DNA of 64,000 nt from JAHRVQ01 sp963976815 (GCA_963976815.1 CAXBLU010000008.1:124001-188000), one strand, 5' to 3'; positions 27,694-37,568 are shown, counted from the first letter of the stretch. The notes: generated from the sequence alone by a model not told the origin. Numbers and translations are program-made.

Positions 27694-28667
27694 TAAAGCG
27701 CCAGGAAGGTGTGGCACTCATTACGATACTGCTGGTTGTGGTCATCGCGACGGTACTCGGTGTTTCGATGACAACGGATCAGCATTTTGCGATTAATCGT
27801 GCTCGAACCTTCTTCGATCAGGGCATTGTTCACCAATATGCACTGGGGGGTGAAGAGTTAGCCCGGCAAATCCTTCACCAGGATTTTGTTGATGAGCCTA
27901 CCGTTGACCATAAGGGCGAGAACTGGGCCGCCACGGATTTACACTTTGATTTTGACCAGGGAGAGGTAGAGGTTCTAATCGAAGATCTACAGGGCCGGCT
28001 TAATCTGAACTCACTATTGAAAGAAGGTGAGGGCAGGCGAGTTGCGAAAGAGCGATTTAAGAGCGTTCTCAGTGAACAGGGGCTAGATGAATCTTATGTC
28101 GACAGGGTCATAGATTGGATTGATGAAGATAGTAGTGTCACTTCCCTTGGGGCTGAGGATTATGATTATCTAGGTCTAGAGCGTCCCTATCGCACTGCGA
28201 ATACGTTTATGGTGGACGTCTCTGAGCTACGTTTGGTGCTTGACATCGATCGTGAGAAGTTTGATCTAATCTCACCTTATTTGACTGCCATTGCGGATCC
28301 AAACGTATCTATTAATGTTAATACCGCTTCAGCTCAGGTACTTAAGGGCATCGTTCCAGACATATCTCTAGGGGACATTGAATCAATTATCGCTGAAAGG
28401 GATGAGACCGGAGGTTTCCAATCCCTTGATGATTTGGATTCTAAACTCACAGCCTTTGGCCCGAAGTTAATTGATAGTGGACTTAGTGTAAACTCCAGTT
28501 TTTATCAGGTGAGTGTCAGAGCCAGATTTCAGGATCGCTATGGCTATCTGACTAGCATCATTCAGCGGGATTCAACCGATGGGTCCCTACGCGTAATTTA
28601 TCGAGACCAGGGCAAAAAGGTCAGACCCTTTATTGCCGTAGAGCAGGAAGAGACAGACAATGGCTGA
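27690..28667 (+). CDS. gspK: Tip pseudopilin GspK
   Basis: 325 residues from a GTG start. The prepilin-like site EG/VALITILLVVVIATVLGVSM lacks Glu5, as is normal for GspK. The large periplasmic domain includes LEDLQGRLNLNSLL-like text (IEDLQGRLNLNSLLKEG), WIDEDSS and INVNTASAQVLKGIVPDIS, the SAM-like fold. It caps the pseudopilus. It overlaps gspL by 8 bp. Confidence 0.93.
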   Translation: MIKRQEGVALITILLVVVIATVLGVSMTTDQHFAINRARTFFDQGIVHQYALGGEELARQILHQDFVDEPTVDHKGENWAATDLHFDFDQGEVEVLIEDLQGRLNLNSLLKEGEGRRVAKERFKSVLSEQGLDESYVDRVIDWIDEDSSVTSLGAEDYDYLGLERPYRTANTFMVDVSELRLVLDIDREKFDLISPYLTAIADPNVSINVNTASAQVLKGIVPDISLGDIESIIAERDETGGFQSLDDLDSKLTAFGPKLIDSGLSVNSSFYQVSVRARFQDRYGYLTSIIQRDSTDGSLRVIYRDQGKKVRPFIAVEQEETDNG

Positions 28668-29907
28668 GAATTTATTTCTGCGCCTCCATGAGGCTGAAAT
28701 AGAAGGTAAGCAAGACGCTCACCTCGAGTGGATGTTACTGGATGAGACTTCTGGGATCGTTCGATTTCGCGGCGAAGGTAGTGTCGAGGAATTTAGAGGT
28801 CTGAGCGATGACCTGACCTACAGCGGCAAATTGATTGCGCTTTTTCCCGGCGAAGATGTGTTGCTGACGGAAGCGACTGTTCCCAGTAAACAACAAAGAC
28901 AAATTCTTCAGGCTGTGCCCTTTATGGTTGAAGAGCAGCTCGCATCGGAAGTGGAAACTTGCCACTTTGCCATCGGTCAAAAGGGTGAGTCTGGATCCGT
29001 TGGTGTGGCGGTAATTGACCAAAAGCTAATGGAAGCCTGGTACAAACTTCTGCTAGATCTCGGTTTAAAACCGAGTCGGCTAACAACTGATTTATTAGCT
29101 GTTCGGTACACTGGTTCCTGTCACATCCTGGTGGATGGTGATCGAGCGCTTATTCGGACGGGAGTGAATGAAGGCGTGTGCGTATCAACGGAGATGCTGG
29201 CGGCAACCGTCAGCATGCTTGATGATACTAAAAAATCCCAGGTGACAATTTCACTGCGACCTTCTCAACTCGAACCCTTGTCTCTGCAGCTTAGTCATTT
29301 AAATGCGGAACTCAGCGAGCCGGTAGAAGTGGTTGAGTTGGAATACTCAGCCTTTGAGACATTATGTCGAGGCTACGGGACTTCGACGACTAATCTTTTA
29401 CAAGGTAATTTCAAAGTAGAAGATCGTACGGTCAAGCCTGGTAGCGCCTGGCGCTCTGTGGCAATTCTTGCCGGTTGTGCATTTGTCCTGCATCTGTTTG
29501 TTATGATGGGCCAGGCGGTCTACCTTGATTTGCAGGCTCGGCAGATGGATTCTGAAGCCCGTGAAATGTATGCAAGCATTTATCCAAACGATAGAAACGT
29601 CAGAGACATGCGACGCCGATGGCAAAACCATTTGCGAGGTGGGGGAGGTGTGACCGGTGAATTTATGACCTTGTTTGTTGAAACCACCAAAAATATCCCG
29701 GGTACAAATTTGATATTGAGTAATTTGAATTACAATCAAAGTCGCGGTGACATGATGCTTCAATTGGAAGCAAGCCGTAGTGAACAGTTAATTAGTTTTG
29801 CGGAGACCCTGAATAAGCTGGGCCTTGTGGCTGAGATCGGTACGATTAATCAGTCGGACGATGCGGTTCGAGGAAGTGTCAAAGTCAAAATGTTGGGGGG
29901 ATCGTGA
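28660..29907 (+). CDS. gspL: Type II secretion protein GspL
   Basis: 415 residues. The cytoplasmic actin-like domain (about 1-260), with VLLTEATVPSKQQRQILQAVPFMVEEQL, recruits GspE. A single membrane segment (AILAGCAFVLHLFVMMGQAVYL, about residues 268-290) and a ferredoxin-like periplasmic domain follow. It partners GspM. The stop overlaps the gspM ATG by one base. Confidence 0.92.
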   Translation: MAENLFLRLHEAEIEGKQDAHLEWMLLDETSGIVRFRGEGSVEEFRGLSDDLTYSGKLIALFPGEDVLLTEATVPSKQQRQILQAVPFMVEEQLASEVETCHFAIGQKGESGSVGVAVIDQKLMEAWYKLLLDLGLKPSRLTTDLLAVRYTGSCHILVDGDRALIRTGVNEGVCVSTEMLAATVSMLDDTKKSQVTISLRPSQLEPLSLQLSHLNAELSEPVEVVELEYSAFETLCRGYGTSTTNLLQGNFKVEDRTVKPGSAWRSVAILAGCAFVLHLFVMMGQAVYLDLQARQMDSEAREMYASIYPNDRNVRDMRRRWQNHLRGGGGVTGEFMTLFVETTKNIPGTNLILSNLNYNQSRGDMMLQLEASRSEQLISFAETLNKLGLVAEIGTINQSDDAVRGSVKVKMLGGS

Positions 29908-30398
29908 TGCCAATGAATCTTCCACAACTAGCAGCGTTACAAAATCGCTATGATCATCTTGAACGACAGGAACAAACCGCCGTTAAAGGTCTTGGTTTAT
30001 TTTTCCTGGGGCTCTTTTTGTATTTTGGTCTATTGCAACCTGTGCAGGATTTTTACTCTGAACGTCTCAGTGACTTCGAACGGAATCAGTCTTTATTGCA
30101 GTATATGAAGGCAACTGAAGGTGAAGCCCGGTCAGCCACCTCCGGAGCCCCGGGTATTTCGGGCCAGAACCTGATGTCCGATGTTTCCAACTCTGCTCGC
30201 CGGTTTGGGATTACGCCCAATAGACTCCAACCCGAGGGTGCAGACGGTGTCAGCGTCTGGTTTGACGGTGTGAGCTTTGCTTTGCTTTTAGACTGGATGG
30301 CCAGTGTCAGCCAACAGGGCGTTGCTGTGCGTCAGATAGTGATTGATCGTAACGATGCCTCGGGCATGGTGAATGCTAGAATCGTTTTGAGTAGCTAG
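29907..30398 (+). CDS. gspM: Type II secretion protein GspM
   Basis: 163 residues from ATG 29907. A short cytoplasmic stretch is followed by one membrane segment (GLGLFFLGLFLYFGLLQPVQ, about residues 27-46) and a periplasmic domain containing ISGQNLMSDVSNSARRFGI and FALLLDWMASVSQQGVAVRQI. It stabilises GspL. It is the last gene of the run; gspN, gspC and gspD do not follow. Confidence 0.9.
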   Translation: MPMNLPQLAALQNRYDHLERQEQTAVKGLGLFFLGLFLYFGLLQPVQDFYSERLSDFERNQSLLQYMKATEGEARSATSGAPGISGQNLMSDVSNSARRFGITPNRLQPEGADGVSVWFDGVSFALLLDWMASVSQQGVAVRQIVIDRNDASGMVNARIVLSS

Positions 30399-30452
30399 GC
30401 AGAAAAGTTCAGATTTCGCCTCATCGGTCTTAATCGCTCCTAATGGAACGTG

Positions 30453-31952
30453 TCATTTTGGTTTGGCTATTCGTTTTTGGATCAGCTCAATATCTTTTCG
30501 GGCATAGGACCTTACGAGGTCTTGATGGGCCCATTTCTCCGCTTTTTCCAGGTAAGGCAGTGCGGCCTGATAGTCCTCTAACTGGAATAGAATGTGACCG
30601 TGCCAATAGTTATTCATAGGGTGATAGGGCAGACGTTCCAATGCCGCTAGAGAGTGTTCTTTGGCATCGAGTAAATTTTGATTCATCATCGAGAGGGTTT
30701 TACTAAGCCCAGCTCGGGTTACGACATCATCAGGATGTTGGGCCAGGGCCTTGTTGAACAGAATCTCTGCCTGGGAAAATTCTTTGTCGCAGGGAATTGT
30801 GGTTTGTCGCTGATAGCAGTAATCCAGTAATAGGTTACCGTACTGGCGATAGGTTAATGGCGCCTGTTCCGATAGTGTGCTGCTTGCAGCCTTGAGTGCC
30901 TTGTCCCATTCGCCCTGATATTGCCAGGACCGAATGAGTTCGATTTGGTATTGCCAATTTTCCCCATCAGCTTCAAGTACCGGTGCTAACAACTGCTGAG
31001 CCGCTTTAGGATTGCCCGGATTGACTAGCTTAATCAGCGGGAGTCGGATTTTGTCCGGAGTCATCGCCGTTATACTGACAGCTGTATTATGGGGGAATCG
31101 GTCTAGAGGGATACGTAACACGCCTCGACGTTTCAGCTGAAAGTAATCGTAAACGTCTTTTTCCATTTGCAGCGTTGATATACCGAAGGCTAATTCGAAG
31201 GATTTAGTCCGATCTTCATTTTGATTAAGCCTACTTAGGTATTCAGGGATCTTATCGCCGTAGCGGGGTAACCCAGCCATAAAACCTGTATACATGTAGT
31301 TGAGTGTGGCCCAGGATATTGCATACATATATGAGTCTAGGGTGGAATTCTGACCCCATGTATCGTCGTGATTAACGGTTTTATCCAGGGACACCTTTGC
31401 GATGGTATTCTGAAGTGATCTGAGTCTTATGCTTTCACCCCCTAGAATTACGTTTCCGTCGTCAACGTTTACCGCCGCAAAAAATTCCGCCAAACTCTCG
31501 TCATACCATTTGGGATAATTACTGCTGCCGTTGCGAAGCAATTGATGAACGTATTCGTGGTAAATCACTGCATTACTATCCAGGTGCCCCGATTTGTTTG
31601 CGAGCGCGGCATAGTTTACTTCCATTCCTGGTCGAAAGAATCCAGCCCAACGTCGAGATGGATTCAGTGAACGGAAGTCACCTGTACGTTTAAACAAAAA
31701 CACATGAGTTGGTACAGTAAATTTCTGTTGGGGTGCATTGGTTATCTTGAGAACCACGACATGTAACAATTCGAGATCAAGAATCAGCTTTTTTGCTTCC
31801 TCAGCATCGACGTCCGTATAGAGTGTAAAATGTTCGCTCTTGAGCTCTAGCCAACCATCCAACTTAATCTTGCCGTTAGCTTGGTTCGAAACAAAAAGGG
31901 AAATTAGCAGAACAAGCGTTATCGCGTGAGCCTTAATGAGCATAGGTAGCAT
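30453..31952 (-). CDS. Exported peptidase-MA-like metalloprotease (DUF1570) with TPR repeats
   Basis: 499 residues. A signal peptide (residues 1-27, ending VSNQANG) predicts export. The zinc motif HEYVH is near residue 131 and WYDESLAEFFAA about 20 residues on supplies the third ligand, the gluzincin pattern of the peptidase-MA-like DUF1570 group. The C-terminal 200 residues read as helical tetratricopeptide-like repeats (NKALAQHPDDVVTRAGLSKTL, LPYLEKAEKWAHQDLV). The substrate is unknown. It converges on gspM with a 54-bp gap, so it is not part of the gsp operon. Confidence 0.8.
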   Translation of the reverse strand: MLPMLIKAHAITLVLLISLFVSNQANGKIKLDGWLELKSEHFTLYTDVDAEEAKKLILDLELLHVVVLKITNAPQQKFTVPTHVFLFKRTGDFRSLNPSRRWAGFFRPGMEVNYAALANKSGHLDSNAVIYHEYVHQLLRNGSSNYPKWYDESLAEFFAAVNVDDGNVILGGESIRLRSLQNTIAKVSLDKTVNHDDTWGQNSTLDSYMYAISWATLNYMYTGFMAGLPRYGDKIPEYLSRLNQNEDRTKSFELAFGISTLQMEKDVYDYFQLKRRGVLRIPLDRFPHNTAVSITAMTPDKIRLPLIKLVNPGNPKAAQQLLAPVLEADGENWQYQIELIRSWQYQGEWDKALKAASSTLSEQAPLTYRQYGNLLLDYCYQRQTTIPCDKEFSQAEILFNKALAQHPDDVVTRAGLSKTLSMMNQNLLDAKEHSLAALERLPYHPMNNYWHGHILFQLEDYQAALPYLEKAEKWAHQDLVRSYARKDIELIQKRIAKPK

Positions 31953-32014
31953 TCTTCTTAGTTTTCTAAAATATACTCATCGTCCGTTGCCATCGCTACC
32001 TTAACGTCTAGCGA

Positions 32015-35000
32015 TTAACGAAAATCCCTGGATTTGAGTGAAAAGTGTTCAAGATAATGACTTAAGTCCTCTACATGGCCAGCAATAACATGAATCACAG
32101 AGCCCTGTCGTTCCATGACGCCCTTGATTTTGAGTAGCCTTCCCTGAACCACGGCGGCTCGAAAGGTTTCTAGAACTCTGGTCCAGATCACCACATTAAT
32201 ATTGTCAGTTTCGTCTTCCAGGGTTAGAAATAGTACACCGGAGGCAGAGGAAGGTCGTTGGCGGCCTGTGACGATACCGGCAACCTGAACGAACCGACCG
32301 TGATTAAGCTGGGTTAGATCACTTGCTGTTTTGAATCGTGTAAATGGCGCGTGATCCCTGAGCATTGCCATGGGATGACGTCCCAGTGTTAACCCAAGGG
32401 ACAAATAATCTGCCCGTAGATCATCTGTTTCTGCAGGAGGGGGTAAATAGACCTGCTGTTTTTCCGCAACCTCCAGTTCCATCGATTCCGTTCGTCGACT
32501 GCTAGTGGTATCCAAAATACCTTTGGCCTCCCAGTGGGTCTGGTAGCGGTGCCCGGACAATTGGCGAAAAGCACCTCCCTCGGTTAGTCGCGCCATATCA
32601 CCTTTATCGAGTCTTGCTCGCCTGGCAATATCCTGCAAACTGCGAATAGGTTGAATATTACGGGCTTCAATCATGCGTTCTGCTGAATCTTGTCGAAAGC
32701 CTTTAATCCGTTGAAACCCAAGTCGAATGGCGGGTTGAGAGGCCTCACCTGATTGAGAGGCCTCACCTGATTGGGAGGCCTCACCTAACTGAGAAATGTT
32801 CTGTTGCTCCAGAGTACATTGCCATTCGCTCGTGAGTACATCCACGGGTCTGACTTCTACATTATGTCGCGCAGCATCCTGTATCAATTGGGACGGGGAG
32901 TAGAATCCCATGGGCTGGCTATTCAACAGACCGCAGTAAAAAGCGGCTGGCTCGTGACGCTTGATCCAGGCAGAGAAGTACACTAGCAGGGCAAAGCTGG
33001 CGGCGTGGGATTCGGGGAAGCCGTAATCGCCAAAGCCTTTGATTTGCTCAAATATTCGTTCGGCAAAGTCCCGGTCATGACCTCGCTCCAGCATTCCATC
33101 AACGAGTTTTTTTTGGAAAACCTCTAACCCGCCTTTACGTTTCCAGGCTGCCATGGCGCGTCGCAATTGATCGGCTTCCCCTGGTGTAAACCCCGCGGCA
33201 ACCACCGCGAGTTTAATCACCTGTTCTTGAAAGATTGGTACACCGAGGGTGCGGCCTAATACGGCTTTGACCTCATCGTTGGCATAGGTAACTGCTTCTT
33301 CGCCATTTCGGCGTTTCAAATAGGGGTGGACCATATTGCCCTGAATAGGTCCTGGACGCACAATGGCAACTTCTATCACAAGGTCATAAAAGCATTTAGG
33401 TTTAAGCCTGGGTAGCATGGACATTTGTGCCCGGGATTCAACTTGAAAAACCCCAACACTGTCACCCTGTTGTAGCATTTGATAGGTCAAGGGGTCTTCC
33501 GGGGGAATATTGTGAATACCAAGTTTGCGGTGGCCTTTCTTGTTGGCGAGACCATAACCTCGATATTCATTAATCATGTTAAGACTCTTGCGGATAGCCG
33601 TGAGCATACCGAGGGCAAGCACATCAACTTTGAGTAGGCCCAGGGACTCAAGATCGTTCTTATCCCACTGGATGATGGTGCGATCCGGCATGGCTGCATT
33701 CTCCACCGGCACGAGATGGGAAAGGGGCCCCCGGGAAATAACAAAGCCCCCTACATGTTGAGACAGATGTCGGGGAAATCCCAGTATCTGGTTTACCAGT
33801 ACCATAAACTGGTTGATAACCGGACTGCGGGGATTAACACCGGCTTCTTCAAACCGGGCTAACAGCTCATCACGTTTGTCCCACCAGGATAGGGACTTGG
33901 CCAGATGATCTACCAGTTGCAGATCCATACCGAGGGCTTTACCCACATCCCGCACGGCACTTTTAGGTCTATAGGTGACCACGGTGGCGGCAATGGCAGC
34001 CCGCTCGCGGCTGTATTTTTTATAAAGGTACTGAATGACTTCTTCACGCCGTTCATGTTCAAAGTCCACATCAATATCCGGCGGCTCATCTCGTTCTTTG
34101 GAAATAAATCGTTCGAAAAGCAGACTCATACGAGAGGGATCGACCTCGGTGATCTTAAGGCAATAACAAACGGCGCTGTTAGCTGCAGACCCCCGACCCT
34201 GACAGAGAATCTTCTGACTGCGGGCAAAATGAACAATGTCGAATACGGTTAAAAAGTAGTATTCGTATTCCAACTCAGCGATGAGTACCAGTTCCTTTTC
34301 GATCAGGGCACGAACCGCCGGGGTTTCACCTTCTGGCCAGCGATCGTGGACCCCTTGCTCGGTGAGTTGGCGCAGATATTCTGTGGGGGTGAGGTGGGGA
34401 GGTACCAGTTCCTCAGGATATTCATAACGTAGTTCATCTAGCGAAAAGTCACAGAGTTCTACAATGTGTAATGTTTCGTTCAGTAGCTTTTGCGGGTAGA
34501 GCTTCTCAACAATAGACAGGGAGCGGAGATGTTTTTCTCGGTTGGCAAATAACAATCTTCCAGCGAGGCGAACGGACTGGCCCATTCTGACCGCTGACAC
34601 AACATCCAGCAGCGCCTTGCGGTCCGGGTGATGCATATGCACATCACCCGCGGCAACTAAGTTGAGTTGTAATGCCTCACTTAAATGAAAGGCCCGCTGA
34701 TAGTGTTCGATCTCGTGCCCGTCGGGAAAGATCTCTACCCCAAGCCACAGTCGACTGCCGAAGATATTTTTCAGTTGCTCGCCGTAACGAATGTCTTCCT
34801 TATCGCCACTCGGTAGCCACATGGCCAAACACTGATCCATGCCATAGCGGAGATCTTTTAATTGAACGTCATATTCACCCTTGGTGGCCCGGCGTCGGCT
34901 GATGGTAATGAGATTACAGATCTGACCATATCCCACTCGGCTAGGTGCCAATAGCACCAGATGGACCGGTTCTCGAAAATGAAACTCTGCCCCAATGACT

Positions 35001-35242
35001 AATTGAATCCCACATTCTCTGGCGGCAACGTGGGCTTTTACGACGCCAGCCATGGAGCATTCATCGGTTATGGCAATGGCTCGATAGCCAAGCAAGCTGG
35101 CCTGTTTCACCAACTCCTCTGGATGGGATGCGCCACGCAGGAAGGAGAAATTGCTCAGGCAGTGTAATTCCGCATAACCCTTTTGTCCTAAAGATGGCCG
35201 TGGAGATTGGTGTAAGCGGTGCGATGACATAGGTGACAACAT
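32015..35242 (-). CDS. dnaE2: Error-prone DNA polymerase DnaE2 (ImuC)
   Basis: 1075 residues. C-family polymerase used with ImuA and ImuB in damage-induced mutagenesis. The N-terminal PHP domain starts at ELHCLSNFSFLRGASHPEELV. The polymerase aspartates lie in PDIDVDFEHERREEVIQYLY near residue 388. FPRHLSQHVGGFVISRGPL and GFGDYGFPESHAASFALLVYFSAW are typical of DnaE2. The C-terminal OB domain is present and ends YLEHFSLKSRDFR. An in-frame 18-bp repeat adds SGEASQ units near residue 820. A perfect LexA box lies 57 bp upstream. It stands alone here, away from imuA and imuB. Start at ATG 35242 or 35230. Confidence 0.95.
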   Translation of the reverse strand: MLSPMSSHRLHQSPRPSLGQKGYAELHCLSNFSFLRGASHPEELVKQASLLGYRAIAITDECSMAGVVKAHVAARECGIQLVIGAEFHFREPVHLVLLAPSRVGYGQICNLITISRRRATKGEYDVQLKDLRYGMDQCLAMWLPSGDKEDIRYGEQLKNIFGSRLWLGVEIFPDGHEIEHYQRAFHLSEALQLNLVAAGDVHMHHPDRKALLDVVSAVRMGQSVRLAGRLLFANREKHLRSLSIVEKLYPQKLLNETLHIVELCDFSLDELRYEYPEELVPPHLTPTEYLRQLTEQGVHDRWPEGETPAVRALIEKELVLIAELEYEYYFLTVFDIVHFARSQKILCQGRGSAANSAVCYCLKITEVDPSRMSLLFERFISKERDEPPDIDVDFEHERREEVIQYLYKKYSRERAAIAATVVTYRPKSAVRDVGKALGMDLQLVDHLAKSLSWWDKRDELLARFEEAGVNPRSPVINQFMVLVNQILGFPRHLSQHVGGFVISRGPLSHLVPVENAAMPDRTIIQWDKNDLESLGLLKVDVLALGMLTAIRKSLNMINEYRGYGLANKKGHRKLGIHNIPPEDPLTYQMLQQGDSVGVFQVESRAQMSMLPRLKPKCFYDLVIEVAIVRPGPIQGNMVHPYLKRRNGEEAVTYANDEVKAVLGRTLGVPIFQEQVIKLAVVAAGFTPGEADQLRRAMAAWKRKGGLEVFQKKLVDGMLERGHDRDFAERIFEQIKGFGDYGFPESHAASFALLVYFSAWIKRHEPAAFYCGLLNSQPMGFYSPSQLIQDAARHNVEVRPVDVLTSEWQCTLEQQNISQLGEASQSGEASQSGEASQPAIRLGFQRIKGFRQDSAERMIEARNIQPIRSLQDIARRARLDKGDMARLTEGGAFRQLSGHRYQTHWEAKGILDTTSSRRTESMELEVAEKQQVYLPPPAETDDLRADYLSLGLTLGRHPMAMLRDHAPFTRFKTASDLTQLNHGRFVQVAGIVTGRQRPSSASGVLFLTLEDETDNINVVIWTRVLETFRAAVVQGRLLKIKGVMERQGSVIHVIAGHVEDLSHYLEHFSLKSRDFR
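32739..32792. repeat. Three 18-bp tandem repeats inside dnaE2
   Basis: Units GAGGCCTCACCTGATTGA at 32739, 32757 and 32775, the third with three changes. Being 18 bp, copy-number change keeps the frame. On the coding strand they read as a Ser-Gly-Glu-Ala-Ser-Gln hexapeptide between the thumb/finger region and the tandem HhH domain. Confidence 0.9.
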
Positions 35243-35298
35243 AGTATGAAAACATAAGGTGAAACATCAGCACGACAAATTTGAGTGCAATCAATAAA

Positions 35299-35314
35299 CT
35301 GTATATATGTACAG
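35299..35314. promoter_or_regulatory. LexA (SOS) box upstream of dnaE2
   Basis: CTGTATATATGTACAG matches CTG-N10-CAG with an AT-alternating core, the gammaproteobacterial LexA consensus. It lies 57 bp upstream of the dnaE2 ATG and 112 bp upstream of the divergent kinase-like gene. Confidence 0.88.
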
Positions 35315-35425
35315 TATTATTCGCAAGGTGATCTATGTACTGATTTGGAATAAAGGCAAATAGCAAAAGTCTGATTGCCTCTGGGCGGGGCAAATAGGTA
35401 GGCTGAATCCACATTTCACTCAAAA

Positions 35426-36316
35426 ATGAGAATGACAAAATCGATGCTGGATGATGAGGTGATAAAGCGGCTATTGGCGAAAGAACCAGAGTTTGGTGAG
35501 GAGCAAGCGCGTTCGGCGGGTGGATTAAGTGAAGCGGTTGTCATCCGTCTAAAAACGCCCCACAGGGAACAAATCCTAAAAGTACAACCGGGTACTCAGG
35601 AGAATGATTTTTTTACCCGGGTAGCGCCCCGGTACTTTCCAAAGGTCTCATGGTTACCCATCATTTATGGCAGCGGTATCCATGAAGGCTTTTCCTGGCT
35701 ACTGATGGAATTTATCCCGAACCTGTGGCCTCGAGAAAGGTATAACTTTGACCCAGATGCCCTGGCGGTATTGGCACAACTGCATCAAATTGAGGCGGTT
35801 CAATCTAGTCCAGTATGGGAAGACCATACCTGGTCCGAGGCACAAATCATTGCTGCAGAAAAATATCTACCAACGGATACTTTGGGCCAGGTGACAAAAA
35901 TCAGAGAGGCCTATTTAAGTCGTCGAGAAAGAAATTCAGTCCTGTGTTCCGGTGATCCAAATGCACCTAATTGGTTAATCAGAGATAACGGTGAAATTGT
36001 CTTGATCGATTGGCAAATGGTCTCAATTGATAATCGGGCATTGGACATCGCAGGGTGGATGGCTTATTCACTAGATTATGAAGAAATCGAAAAGCTCGCA
36101 GAAATATATGAGGAGCGTACGGAAAAAGCAGGCAGTCAGGGTAAAGGCGAACTGGCCCTGGACGTGTTTATTTTCTATTGCCGGCGCTGCACTACTAACT
36201 TCTGGCGTGCGGAAATATCGACTAAACCGGAACTCTGGGCTGCTGGCATAAAATATATGAAGGAAACCATGCCGGGCTGGCTCAAAACGAATGGCAAAGT
36301 CAGTGGACTAATATGA
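35426..36316 (+). CDS. APH/choline-kinase-like phosphotransferase
   Basis: 296 residues. The protein-kinase-like fold of aminoglycoside and choline phosphotransferases is seen in VVIRLKTPHREQILKVQPG (phosphate-binding lysine region), HEGFSWLLMEFIPN, the catalytic loop SGDPNAPNWLI (an H-x-D type loop in which Ser replaces the usual His) and the metal motif EIVLIDWQMVSIDNRALDIAGWM. The substrate is unknown and the HxD change is worth noting. It is divergent from dnaE2. Confidence 0.75.
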   Translation: MRMTKSMLDDEVIKRLLAKEPEFGEEQARSAGGLSEAVVIRLKTPHREQILKVQPGTQENDFFTRVAPRYFPKVSWLPIIYGSGIHEGFSWLLMEFIPNLWPRERYNFDPDALAVLAQLHQIEAVQSSPVWEDHTWSEAQIIAAEKYLPTDTLGQVTKIREAYLSRRERNSVLCSGDPNAPNWLIRDNGEIVLIDWQMVSIDNRALDIAGWMAYSLDYEEIEKLAEIYEERTEKAGSQGKGELALDVFIFYCRRCTTNFWRAEISTKPELWAAGIKYMKETMPGWLKTNGKVSGLI

Positions 36317-36361
36317 TCTTTGGATGACAGACTTGCCCCTAAACGAATATGAGTCAAGCCA

Positions 36362-37201
36362 TTGTTAAGTGAATACTTTCTATTATTAAACGCTCAGACG
36401 CCAATGATCAGGGTGCTGTTGCTTATTGTATTTGCCGTTCTGATTCATATGCTGGTGATGCTAGTTCGCTGGGTTGCTGAACACGCAACAACGGGGGCAC
36501 GGTTTAAAACCCAGAAAAAGGTTCGCTCTGTGATTACCCTTGCAAGCAGTGCATCGGTATTTGCGTTGTACTTTTTTGCCGTTGGACTAATTCTCCAGGA
36601 AATGAACGTGTCCCTGACGGCGTATCTGGCAAGCGCTTCGGTTATTGGGCTCGCCGTCGCCTTTGGTTCCCAGGGTATCGTCCAGGATGTTGTGATGGGG
36701 GTCACCATTATATTTTCGGATTTACTCGATGTTGGGGATCTGGTGGAACTGGCTGGCCAGACGGGCAAAGTCAGGAAAATCACGATGCGATATGTTGAGC
36801 TTGAAAATGCTCTAGGTGCCGTCGTATTTATTCCTAATCGCACCATCAACAATGTGGTGAACTATCCCCGGGGATATATTCGTTGTCTGGTTGATATCAC
36901 ATTGCTAGGAGACGAAGCCCAGAAAACCCAAATGGCTGACATCGCAAAATCCTCAATGCTTGGAATCTACGAACAGTTTCCGGGAATTTTATTAACCAAA
37001 CCGAGTATCGAAGGACGGCAGGTGTATACAAACGGCAAAGAGGTGCTCCGTTTGAAGTTCAGAATTTGGCCGAATAGAGGACAGCCGATCGAAACTAATT
37101 TTGTTAAAAGCATGACCTCTGACCTGAAGGCAATGAATGACCAGTATCAGGATTGGATGATCACAGTGTTTTATGAGGTGGAGGAGAAAAGAACCTACTA
37201 G
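36362..37201 (+). CDS. MscS-family small-conductance mechanosensitive channel
   Basis: 279 residues from a TTG at 36362; the ATG at 36404 (MIRVLLLIVFAVLIHMLVML) is an equally good start. Three membrane segments are followed by the pore helix and beta domain: LASASVIGLAVAFGSQGIVQDVVMGVTIIFSDLLDVGDLVELAGQTG is close to the MscS consensus, as is FIPNRTINNVVNYPRG. It should open on hypo-osmotic stress in the inner membrane. Confidence 0.9.
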   Translation: MLSEYFLLLNAQTPMIRVLLLIVFAVLIHMLVMLVRWVAEHATTGARFKTQKKVRSVITLASSASVFALYFFAVGLILQEMNVSLTAYLASASVIGLAVAFGSQGIVQDVVMGVTIIFSDLLDVGDLVELAGQTGKVRKITMRYVELENALGAVVFIPNRTINNVVNYPRGYIRCLVDITLLGDEAQKTQMADIAKSSMLGIYEQFPGILLTKPSIEGRQVYTNGKEVLRLKFRIWPNRGQPIETNFVKSMTSDLKAMNDQYQDWMITVFYEVEEKRTY

Positions 37202-37215
37202 CGCCTGTTAGAAAA

Positions 37216-37476
37216 CTAGCGCTTCAGGGTTTTCTCAAATGCGAGGTTTTCCATATCCCGACGGATATTGATGGCCTCATTACTCCGCATGGAGAGCTCT
37301 TTGCTTAATAGCGTATATTCGGCCTCAAACTTAGCTCTTTCGTCGCTGCCGGGTTGCATAGGCATAATTCTGGCGTACAACTGTTCAGATTTACTTTCTA
37401 AATCCGGCATGATTCTCGTGCTCAATTCACTTAAACGGGTTTTGAGCCGATTCAATTCTTCATCAATCATGTCCAT
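37216..37476 (-). CDS. Small coiled-coil protein of unknown function
   Basis: 86 residues, highly charged, almost wholly helical in composition with heptad-like Leu/Ile spacing (LNRLKTRLSELSTRI and TLLSKELSMRSNEAINI). No signal or membrane segment and no recognised domain. The gene is divergent from the sulfurtransferase and converges on mscS with a 14-bp gap. Confidence 0.5.
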   Translation of the reverse strand: MDMIDEELNRLKTRLSELSTRIMPDLESKSEQLYARIMPMQPGSDERAKFEAEYTLLSKELSMRSNEAINIRRDMENLAFEKTLKR

Positions 37477-37568
37477 CGAGTTAACATCCTCAAGTTACCT
37501 GAGCATAAATATTACACATAAACTGGTCTGCTTCGGAACCCACTGGCCAAAAATGAGAATGATGTCAC

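Noticed and set aside
35061..35438. 125-codon minus-strand frame covering the dnaE2 start and LexA box
   Set aside because: It overlaps the PHP domain of dnaE2 in another frame and runs through the SOS operator.
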